Notes under the pieces: model-generated
What the model was told of the DNA's origin: nothing
Databases searched by the model: none
What the model saw: only the letters and a program-made list of their open reading frames with translations
From: an uncultured Bacteroidales bacterium
GTDB lineage: Bacteria > Bacteroidota > Bacteroidia > Bacteroidales > F082
Reading direction: 5' to 3'
Assembly: GCA_905233685.1 (NCBI GenBank)
Contig: CAJOEZ010000026.1
Coordinates: forward strand, 1 to 48,948
Length of the DNA stretch: 48,948 nt
Part shown: piece after piece, positions 7,514 through 14,914 of the stretch
Layout of the letters: every line of letters starts with the position of its first letter
Numbering within the stretch: position 1 is the first letter of the stretch
Made by a program: the position numbers and the translations under genes

Positions 7514-8923
7514 ATGAAGAAACTACTGTTTGTATTTTTGCTGGCACTGCTGTTTACGGCGTGCGGCAATTCGAATCAAGGCGAATTGGTTGGCGTCAGA
7601 AAAGCCAACAAGACCTTCAACCAGCCCGACCCCTATGGCATGGTGTTCGTTCCGCAAGGGAGCTTCACTATGGGTGTGGGCGGCGAGGATATCACCTCGT
7701 CTTACCTCAATGAGCCGAAAACGGTTTCCGTCCCTGCATTCTTCATGGACGAGACCGAAATCACAAACAACGAGTATCGCCAGTTTGTATACTGGGTCAG
7801 AGACTCCATCGCAAGAAGAATTCTTGCTGACAACTTCCCCGACAGGTATGCCATTACTGAGAGCAAATCGGGCGAAGTATACGACCCACCGCACCTCAAT
7901 TGGAAGGAAAAACTCGACTGGAACAGCAAAGAGCAAGACGTGCGTGAGGCTCTTGAGCCTATGTTCCTGCCTGAACACGAGCGTTATTTCCGCCGCAAGG
8001 AGATTGACACCCGTAAGCTTTATTATGCCTATTACTGGTTCGACATGCAAGCTGCGGCAAGGAAAGACTTCGGAGACGATAAGCTGGTGGAAAACGACTA
8101 TTCATTAGGTGAGGCCGACGCGGGTATCAACGTGGATCGCAAGGGTGCATGGTCCAACCGTAAGCAGGGTTACAGCGACCGTTCCGTGTATGCCCGTGCC
8201 GAGGTTGTCAATGTTTATCCTGACACGCTCTGCTGGATTCACGATTATGCCTATTCATTCAACGACCCAATGACGGAGAAATACTTCTGGCATCCGGCAT
8301 ACGACAACTATCCGGTGGTGGGTGTTACCTGGCAGCAAGCTCGCGCCTTCTGCGTATGGCGCACAGAATTGCTCAATTCATACTTGCGTTCGCGCAAGGG
8401 CGTTGACCTTTCGGAATTCCGTCTGCCCAACGAGACCGAATGGGAATGGGCAGCCCGTGGTGGTCACATGCTGAACCCCTATCCGTGGGGCGGCCCGAAT
8501 GCTAGCAACGCCAAAGGCTGTTTCATGGCTAACTTCAAACCGAGAAGAGGTAACTACCTTGCCGACGGCGGTCTGCGTACCCTTGTGGTGGGCTGCTACC
8601 CGCCTAACGGCTGGGGTCTTTATGATATGGCAGGCAACGTGTCCGAATGGACCAACAGCGCCTATGATCCCAATTCCTATAATTTCACATGGGACATGAA
8701 CCCCAATTACACCTATAACGCCAAACCCGACGATCCGCCGGTTATGAAGCGTAAGGTTGTTCGCGGTGGTTCTTGGAAGGATGTTTCGTACTACCTGCAA
8801 GTCACCACCCGCGATTGGCAATATCAAGACTCCGCCAACTGCTACACAGGCTTCCGCTGCATCCAGCCTTATCTGGGTCGCAACAAGGGCGATAACCCGA
8901 GAATGTCAAGGGTTTATAGATAA
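7514..8923 (+). CDS. gldK: GldK/PorK, lipoprotein ring subunit of the type IX secretion system
   Basis: A lipoprotein that, with GldN, forms the ring attached to the outer membrane in the type IX secretion system. The signal ends in LFTAC, putting the lipid-attachment Cys at residue 17. The body has the formylglycine-generating-enzyme/SUMF1 fold: MVFVPQGSFTMGVG near 45-60, the DETEITNNEYRQFV block, RLPNETEWEWAARGG, then NVSEWTNSAYDPNSYN and the C-terminal RGGSWKD and TGFRC blocks. It is 469 residues, normal for GldK. Catalytic function is not expected; the fold serves a structural role. It is the first gene of the gldKLMN run and is followed by gldL after 61 bp. Confidence 0.97.
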   Translation: MKKLLFVFLLALLFTACGNSNQGELVGVRKANKTFNQPDPYGMVFVPQGSFTMGVGGEDITSSYLNEPKTVSVPAFFMDETEITNNEYRQFVYWVRDSIARRILADNFPDRYAITESKSGEVYDPPHLNWKEKLDWNSKEQDVREALEPMFLPEHERYFRRKEIDTRKLYYAYYWFDMQAAARKDFGDDKLVENDYSLGEADAGINVDRKGAWSNRKQGYSDRSVYARAEVVNVYPDTLCWIHDYAYSFNDPMTEKYFWHPAYDNYPVVGVTWQQARAFCVWRTELLNSYLRSRKGVDLSEFRLPNETEWEWAARGGHMLNPYPWGGPNASNAKGCFMANFKPRRGNYLADGGLRTLVVGCYPPNGWGLYDMAGNVSEWTNSAYDPNSYNFTWDMNPNYTYNAKPDDPPVMKRKVVRGGSWKDVSYYLQVTTRDWQYQDSANCYTGFRCIQPYLGRNKGDNPRMSRVYR

Positions 8924-8984
8924 ATTGAAAATCAATCAAATAATTAAATAACGGAATAAAAAATCTATTAAAAACTAAATTGTC

Positions 8985-9836
8985 ATGGCAAAAGAAAAAA
9001 AAGAACTTGGTAAATTCCAGAAATTCCTCCAGTCGAAAAAGTACAAAACCTTCATGGGTTACCTCTATGGTTGGGGTGCCGCAGTCGTTATGGTTGGTGC
9101 TTACTTCAAACTGACCCATATCCCCGGCGCCGACGCCATGTTGGCCATCGGTTTGGGTGTTGAAGCCGTCATCTTCTTCATGTCGGCTTTCGAACCTCAG
9201 CACATGGAATATGCTTGGGACAACGTTTTTGTCGAACTGGAAGAGGATTGGGACGGCAAAGAAAGAACGCAATTTGCCACCACTGGTGGCGGTAGCAAGT
9301 CCGCTTCTGGCAACATTGAGGACGCCATGCTGAGCAAGATGTTCGAGAAAATGAATGTCAGCGAAGATACCTTCCAGAAACTCGGTAAGGGTCTTGATAA
9401 ACTGGCTCAAAATGCTGGCCAAATGGCTGACATTAGCAATGCCATGGCCGCTACCACCAACTATGCCAACGCCATGGATCGCGCCACGAAGTCCATCTCC
9501 GACTTCTCCAACAACTACATCCAAACTAACCAAAAGCTGACCGACTCGTTGGGCAAGCTTGACTTCAGCGCTTTGGACGCCAACACCATCAAGAAGGTGG
9601 CCGCCAGTATGTCGTCGCTCAACTCAATCTACGAGTTGCAACTGCAAGGCGCCGAGCAAACCTCAGCCGCCAGCAAGCAGCTGACCGAAACCATGAACAA
9701 ATATATGGAAAACCTCACTGCTTCGTCACAGAACGCAGGCCAACTCAACCAGCAATTGACCCAGTTGTCGCAGCGCCTCACCGCACTCAACAACGTTTAT
9801 GGTGGAATGTTGTCAGCAATGAACATCAAGGCATAA
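8985..9836 (+). CDS. gldL: GldL/PorL, inner-membrane motor subunit of the type IX secretion system
   Basis: With GldM, this forms the inner-membrane, proton-driven motor of the type IX system. Two membrane segments lie at about residues 22-42 (YLYGWGAAVVMVGAYFKL) and 46-68; the second carries a buried Glu (GLGVEAVIFF) that corresponds to the conserved charged residue implicated in proton coupling. The C-terminal two-thirds are polar, rich in Asn, Gln, Ser and Ala, with alpha-helical repeats, and are probably cytoplasmic. It is 283 residues. It is separated from gldM by 44 bp containing a good Shine-Dalgarno-like AAAAAAGGAG. Confidence 0.96.
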   Translation: MAKEKKELGKFQKFLQSKKYKTFMGYLYGWGAAVVMVGAYFKLTHIPGADAMLAIGLGVEAVIFFMSAFEPQHMEYAWDNVFVELEEDWDGKERTQFATTGGGSKSASGNIEDAMLSKMFEKMNVSEDTFQKLGKGLDKLAQNAGQMADISNAMAATTNYANAMDRATKSISDFSNNYIQTNQKLTDSLGKLDFSALDANTIKKVAASMSSLNSIYELQLQGAEQTSAASKQLTETMNKYMENLTASSQNAGQLNQQLTQLSQRLTALNNVYGGMLSAMNIKA

Positions 9837-9880
9837 TTCTACTCAAAACCATTGTTTAACCTAAAAAAGGAGTAAGAACT

Positions 9881-11617
9881 ATGTCAGGCGCAAAAGAAAC
9901 CCCAAGACAGAAAATGATCGGTATGATGTACCTGGTCTATACTGCCTTGTTAGCCATGAACGTTTCGAAAGACATCCTCGATGCCTTCGACACGGTGAAC
10001 AACGGCGTTCAGACCACCAACATCACCCTTTCGCAACAGATTCAACAAAAATACGCCGCCTTCGAAGAGCAATACGGCTTGGACAAGGAAAAAGTAGGTC
10101 CTTATTGGGAACAGGCTCAAACCGTCAGAGCGGAAGCCACCGAACTCATCAACTACGTCGAGGCCCTGAAATGGGACTTGGTGAAGCGCATTGAGTGTGA
10201 CAAGGCCAAAACGTCCCCCGCACAATTTGCTCTTGATCATGGTTTGCTGAGAAGCGCAGACACTTTGAGAGGTGGCCGTAAGATTTATGACATCAACACC
10301 TCCAAGGTGAAATCGAGAGACAACTACAACCGTCCGACCGAGTACATGATGGGTAACCCCGAAGGTCCGGGCAACGGCGGTAAGGCTTATGAACTCTCCG
10401 AGAAGATGAAGCGCTTCCGCAATGTGGTCGTCAAGGCCATTGGCACGAACCACACTCAGGAAATTGGCTTGATTACCGACAGTATCTTTGGCACAAAGGA
10501 TTATCTCCTAGGCCAAGGCTACTCCGAGAACCAAATGAAGAAGTTAAACACCAAGGACGGCGAATTCTATGGTGCCAAGGTCAGCTATTATCCGGGTGTA
10601 ACGGATCCGGTGCAAGACAGCTGGGAATATCGCAACTTCCACCATACCGTGTTGGTTGCCGACGTGACCTTGTTGAACAAGATTATCTCTGAGGCCCAAA
10701 CCGCCGAGTTGAATACTGTCTCCCAACTGATGACGAACATTCACGCTTCTGACTTCACCTTCGATGAAATTGGTGCCAGAGTGTTTGCTGAAAGTGGTTA
10801 CCTGCTTTCAGGCCAAACCTATAGAGCTCAAGCTATGGTGACTGCATGGAAGAATTCACAACTGACCGCCCGCGTGAAGCTTGATGGTGGTGCCGAAAAG
10901 GAATACACCAGCGATGCCCAAGGCGTGATTCCGTTAGAATGGAATGTGGGCGTTGGCTCGCACAACTATACCGGTGTCATCGATATGCTGGATCCTACCA
11001 CTAACCAGATTGAAGAGTTCCCGTTCTCGGGCTCCTTCGTCGTGGCTCCTCCTGCGGTGAGCGTTTCGGCTACCAAGATGAATGTGGTGTATCGCGGTAT
11101 TGACAACCCGATTGCTGTCGGCGGCGGCGTTGGCGGTGCAATCAGCGCTTCGGCCAGCAGCGGTTCCTTGACCCCAACGGGTAACGGTACTTACAACCTG
11201 CGCCCAGGCGAGGCCAACGAAGTGACCATCAGCGTTACTTCCAATGGCTCCAGCCTCGGCAGCATGAAGTTCCGCGTGAAAGACCTGCCTAAGCCGGAAG
11301 CCATCATCCGCAACGTTCAGAACGGCTTGGTGTCGAAGAGCGCTCTGCTTGCCGCCAACCGCGTGGAAGCTGAGATGAAGGACTTCGACTTCGACGGCGT
11401 TAAGTACGACGTGGTGGGCTATACCTTCCGTTACAAGACCAAGGCTGGTACCACCAAAGAAGCCAAGGCCAACAGCGGTGCCTTCACCGATGAAATCAAG
11501 AATGCCATCAGCCAATCCAACGTGGGTGACACCTTCCTCTTCACGGCCATCCAAGTGAGAGGTAACGACGGCAAGACTAAGACTCTTGACACGCCTATCG
11601 GTGTTGAAATCAAGTAA
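9881..11617 (+). CDS. gldM: GldM/PorM, periplasm-spanning motor subunit of the type IX secretion system
   Basis: This subunit links the inner-membrane motor to the outer-membrane ring. The single N-terminal membrane segment is at about residues 14-32 (MIGMMYLVYTALLAMNV), the conserved GldM start. A large periplasmic region of four stacked domains follows (helical D1, then beta-rich D2-D4); the beta-rich part includes GSFVVAPPAVSVSATKMNVVYRG near 385-405, typical of the D3 domain. It is 578 residues, within the family range of about 515-580. Coding bases show the strong preference for common codons seen in gldL and gldN, as expected of an abundant machine. Confidence 0.96.
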   Translation: MSGAKETPRQKMIGMMYLVYTALLAMNVSKDILDAFDTVNNGVQTTNITLSQQIQQKYAAFEEQYGLDKEKVGPYWEQAQTVRAEATELINYVEALKWDLVKRIECDKAKTSPAQFALDHGLLRSADTLRGGRKIYDINTSKVKSRDNYNRPTEYMMGNPEGPGNGGKAYELSEKMKRFRNVVVKAIGTNHTQEIGLITDSIFGTKDYLLGQGYSENQMKKLNTKDGEFYGAKVSYYPGVTDPVQDSWEYRNFHHTVLVADVTLLNKIISEAQTAELNTVSQLMTNIHASDFTFDEIGARVFAESGYLLSGQTYRAQAMVTAWKNSQLTARVKLDGGAEKEYTSDAQGVIPLEWNVGVGSHNYTGVIDMLDPTTNQIEEFPFSGSFVVAPPAVSVSATKMNVVYRGIDNPIAVGGGVGGAISASASSGSLTPTGNGTYNLRPGEANEVTISVTSNGSSLGSMKFRVKDLPKPEAIIRNVQNGLVSKSALLAANRVEAEMKDFDFDGVKYDVVGYTFRYKTKAGTTKEAKANSGAFTDEIKNAISQSNVGDTFLFTAIQVRGNDGKTKTLDTPIGVEIK

Positions 11618-11642
11618 ATGAACAAACTTAAACCTTTATAAG

Positions 11643-12485
11643 ATGAAAAAAACACTTGTTTCATTGTTGACCTTCGCGGTGTTCTTCGGAAGCCTCGGCC
11701 TCAAAGCCCAGACCACCGATATCAAGCCGCCAAGGAACAGCATCTTATCAAGTCGGCAAGAAATCATTAACGAGAAGAAAGCCTCGCCACTGCCTGTCAT
11801 TGATGAGTCCACTGTCATGTGGAAGAAGACGGTCATCCGCGAGATCGACTTCCGCCAGAAAATCAATCAAGTGTTCTATTATCCCATCAACCCGACCGAG
11901 GATTGGAGAAACTTCATCACGGTGATTTACGACGGCATTATGAGTGGCGAAATCACGCCCTACCGTGTGGAAAACAACATCGATGACATGGTGACTCCTT
12001 TGACCTTGGCTGACTTTGAACGGGAAAACACGAAGATTGGCGACCCGCCCGTCATCTGGAAGGATGGCGAGGAAGTACCCAATGAAATCGCCTTTAAGGA
12101 TCGTATGCTCAACGTGTTGCGCCTTAGAATCAAGGAAGACTGGTATTTCGATAAGAAATTGTCGCAGTTCTTAGTGCGCATCATAGCCTTAGGTCCCATC
12201 GTCGTTGACGATGACGGCGGCCTGTCACAGGTGTGCTGGATACCTTATGAGGATTCAAGAGACGTGCTGGCTAAGGCCTTTGCCTTCAACCGCAACAATG
12301 CGGCCCAGCGCCTTACCTATGACGAAGTGCTGCAAAAGCGCATCTTCGACAGCTACATCGTCAAGGAGGAAAACGTCTATGATCGTTACATCAACTCCTA
12401 TGCATTCAACATTGACGCTCTCTATGAATCGGAGCGCATCAAGAACGAAATGTTTGATTTCGAACAGAGTCTGTGGGAGTATTGA
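11643..12485 (+). CDS. gldN: GldN/PorN, periplasmic ring subunit of the type IX secretion system
   Basis: A periplasmic protein that joins GldK in the ring under the outer membrane. A Sec signal peptide ends near residue 22 (LKAQ/TTDIKPP). The conserved block DRMLNVLRLRIKEDWYFDK (near 165-183) and the following RIIALGP region are GldN signatures. It is 280 residues. Only 25 bp separate it from gldM, and a strong terminator follows 18 bp after the stop, so it is the last gene of the operon. Confidence 0.95.
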   Translation: MKKTLVSLLTFAVFFGSLGLKAQTTDIKPPRNSILSSRQEIINEKKASPLPVIDESTVMWKKTVIREIDFRQKINQVFYYPINPTEDWRNFITVIYDGIMSGEITPYRVENNIDDMVTPLTLADFERENTKIGDPPVIWKDGEEVPNEIAFKDRMLNVLRLRIKEDWYFDKKLSQFLVRIIALGPIVVDDDGGLSQVCWIPYEDSRDVLAKAFAFNRNNAAQRLTYDEVLQKRIFDSYIVKEENVYDRYINSYAFNIDALYESERIKNEMFDFEQSLWEY

Positions 12486-12503
12486 TAGCGATTCACTCAA
12501 GTG

Positions 12504-12531
12504 AAAGGGCATCCGAAAGGGTGCCCTTTTT
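12504..12531 (+). terminator. Terminator of the gldKLMN operon
   Basis: AAAGGGCA and TGCCCTTT form an 8-bp stem with a TCCGAAAGGG loop, followed by T-residues. It ends within the stop region of the convergent GH92 gene and could serve both strands, because the A-run on the left gives a U-tract in the opposite direction. Confidence 0.85.
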
Positions 12532-14881
12532 AGTTTGTCATCGAATAAGGTTTGTCCTCGGTTCTTAGACCGCGTTCCAAATTTGGCTCGGAACCCATCT
12601 CGAAAACCAATTCCCCGCCCTGCATCAGTTGCTCATGGGTGAGGTATAATTTGCTGATTTCCTGTCCGTTGAACATCACTTTTTGCACATAACGGTTCTC
12701 GTCACTCACCTCGGGTGCCTTGATTTCCAAGGTCTTGCCATTGCCCAAGCGCACTTTCAGATAGGGCAGGTAGGGCGCACCCAAAACATACTGGTCACTG
12801 CCGGGACAGACGGGATAGAAACCCATCACGGAGAAGATGTACCACGCCGACATCTGCCCGCAATCGTCGTTGCCGCAGAGGCCGTCGATGTTGTTTTTGT
12901 AGAAACGGTTCATGATTTCGCGCATCCAGTATTGGGTCTTGTAAGGTGCTGAAGTCCAGTTGTACAGGTAGGCAATGTGATGTGCAGGCTCATTGCCATG
13001 GTTGTAGCAGCCCATCAAGCCCTCCTCGGTCACGTCCTCCGTGTTCTCGAAGAACTCAGCGGGCAGGTGCATAATAAACAAGGTGTCAAGGTTGTGGATG
13101 AACTGCGCATCGCCGCCCATCGCCCCGATGAGGCCCTTCACATCGTGCGGCACATAGAACGAATACACCCACGAATTGCCTTCCACAAAGCCCTCACCCT
13201 CAGTGTCTAACAGGCTGAAAGGCTCCTTCCAAGTACCGTCGGCCATTCTTGGACGGGCAAAGCCCAATTCCGTGTCGAAAGTGTTGCGCCAGTTGGCGGC
13301 GCGTTGTTTGTACTGCTCTGCAAGTTCTTGGTTTCCAGTCTTTAGCGCGGCTTGGTAGATAGCCCAATCATCGTAGGCGTATTCCAAAGTCACGGAAACG
13401 CAGCCGCTGTTCTTGTCGAAAGGCACATAGCCAAGCTGCTGATAATCATCGAGGTTGACATAATACGGACAAGTGGAACTCCGCTGCATGGCTTTCAACA
13501 ACGCATCTTTCTGATTGACAATACCTTTTGCGTAGGCATCAGAAAGTACCGAAACGGCGTGATAGCCAATCATGCACCAGTTTTCGTTGCCCATGTGGGA
13601 CCAAACGGGCAGCAGTCCGTGGACGCTCTGCTCGCTGTGTTTCAGCATCGAAGTGACCATGTCGGCATTGCGTTTGGGTTGCAGCACATTGAACAGCGGA
13701 TGCAGGGCGCGGTAGGTGTCCCACAAAGAGAAAACGGTATAATTCGTGAAGCCCTCGGCCTGATGGATGTTGTGGTCGATGCCGCGATATTGGCCGTCCA
13801 CATCCATATAAATAGAGGGATTAATCATGGTGTGGTAGAGCGAGGTGTAAAGCATAGCCTTCTGATCCTCAGTGCCTTCGGCTTGCAGAATGGATAATTC
13901 CTTGTTCCATTTGGCTTGGGTTTCGGCCAACAGTTGCTCAAAATTTCGGCCATCGGTTTCGGCATGGAGGTTGCGCAAAGCGCCCTCGGTGCTGGTGGCC
14001 GACAGCGCGACCTTCATTTCCAATGTTTTAGGCTCTCTGAATGTGAAATAAGCCACAATCTTGCGCCCCGTCATCTCGGGGAAGTTGTGCCTGAAATCAA
14101 ACTTGCCCCACATGCCATTGTATTTTGGTTTCTGCAACTCGCGGTAGCCATAATCAATGATGGATTGGTTAAAGCTGATAGCGAAGTAGGTGTAATTCGT
14201 TCTTGCCCAGCCGTTTGTGATTCTATAGCCTGTCAGCAAGGTGTCGTTTTCCACGCGTAAATTAGCCCACAAAGTTTTGCCGTCGTAATTGTAAATGCCG
14301 TGCTGCAAGTCCAAAATGATGCTTCCATCCTGACCTTCGGGATAGGTATAGCGGTGAATGCCAGCGTGTTCCGTGGCCATCAGTTGAGCCTTGATGCCGT
14401 AGTCTTGCAAGAAAACCTCATAATATCCGGGAACGGCCTTTTCGGTTGCATGGCTGAAACGGGAACGATAGCCTGCATCAGGGTCGGTCTGCGTCCCTGG
14501 GTTGAACTTAATTTCTCCGGTGACAGGCATCACCAAAATGTCGCCTAAGTCGGAGTGGCCTGTCCCGCTGAAATGGGTGTGGCTGAAACCCACGATGGTG
14601 CTGTCTTTGTGCTGATAACCAGCGCAATACTCATACACACGCGGCTGATATTTGCCGTCAATGTTGTGCGGCACGGTATCGGTGTCGGGGCTGAGTTGCA
14701 CGATACCGAAAGGCGCGCAAGCTCCTGGAAAGGTATGTCCCATGCCATTTGTCCCGATGATGGGATTGACGTATTGGATGTAGTCGGCGGCATCTGACAC
14801 GGTGGTTTCTGTATGTTTTTCGGCGCAACCAAAAGCAAATAGGCTGAAAATGAGCAAAATCTGTGCGGATATTTTCTTCAT
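12530..14881 (-). CDS. GH92 family alpha-mannosidase, lipoprotein
   Basis: A predicted exo-acting, calcium-dependent alpha-1,2/1,3-mannosidase that trims mannose from glycans such as host N-glycans or yeast mannan. The start at 14881 (MKKISAQ) is chosen over the ATG at 14899 because it directly precedes the signal. The lipid-attachment Cys is residue 19 (FAFGC), placing the enzyme on the periplasmic or outer surface. Family GH92 landmarks are the opening VNPIIGTNGMGHTFPGACAPFG-type block near 40-60, SLWDTYRALHPL, and the DDCGQMSAWYIFSVMGFYPVCPG block near 675-700. It is 783 residues, the usual length. It lies 33 bp downstream of polA on the same strand with no visible promoter, so it may be co-transcribed, an unusual pairing. 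No SusC/SusD genes are adjacent. Confidence 0.93.
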   Translation of the reverse strand: MKKISAQILLIFSLFAFGCAEKHTETTVSDAADYIQYVNPIIGTNGMGHTFPGACAPFGIVQLSPDTDTVPHNIDGKYQPRVYEYCAGYQHKDSTIVGFSHTHFSGTGHSDLGDILVMPVTGEIKFNPGTQTDPDAGYRSRFSHATEKAVPGYYEVFLQDYGIKAQLMATEHAGIHRYTYPEGQDGSIILDLQHGIYNYDGKTLWANLRVENDTLLTGYRITNGWARTNYTYFAISFNQSIIDYGYRELQKPKYNGMWGKFDFRHNFPEMTGRKIVAYFTFREPKTLEMKVALSATSTEGALRNLHAETDGRNFEQLLAETQAKWNKELSILQAEGTEDQKAMLYTSLYHTMINPSIYMDVDGQYRGIDHNIHQAEGFTNYTVFSLWDTYRALHPLFNVLQPKRNADMVTSMLKHSEQSVHGLLPVWSHMGNENWCMIGYHAVSVLSDAYAKGIVNQKDALLKAMQRSSTCPYYVNLDDYQQLGYVPFDKNSGCVSVTLEYAYDDWAIYQAALKTGNQELAEQYKQRAANWRNTFDTELGFARPRMADGTWKEPFSLLDTEGEGFVEGNSWVYSFYVPHDVKGLIGAMGGDAQFIHNLDTLFIMHLPAEFFENTEDVTEEGLMGCYNHGNEPAHHIAYLYNWTSAPYKTQYWMREIMNRFYKNNIDGLCGNDDCGQMSAWYIFSVMGFYPVCPGSDQYVLGAPYLPYLKVRLGNGKTLEIKAPEVSDENRYVQKVMFNGQEISKLYLTHEQLMQGGELVFEMGSEPNLERGLRTEDKPYSMTN

Positions 14882-14914
14882 GGCGAAAGTGTTTATCAAT
14901 TAATGGAATGAGCT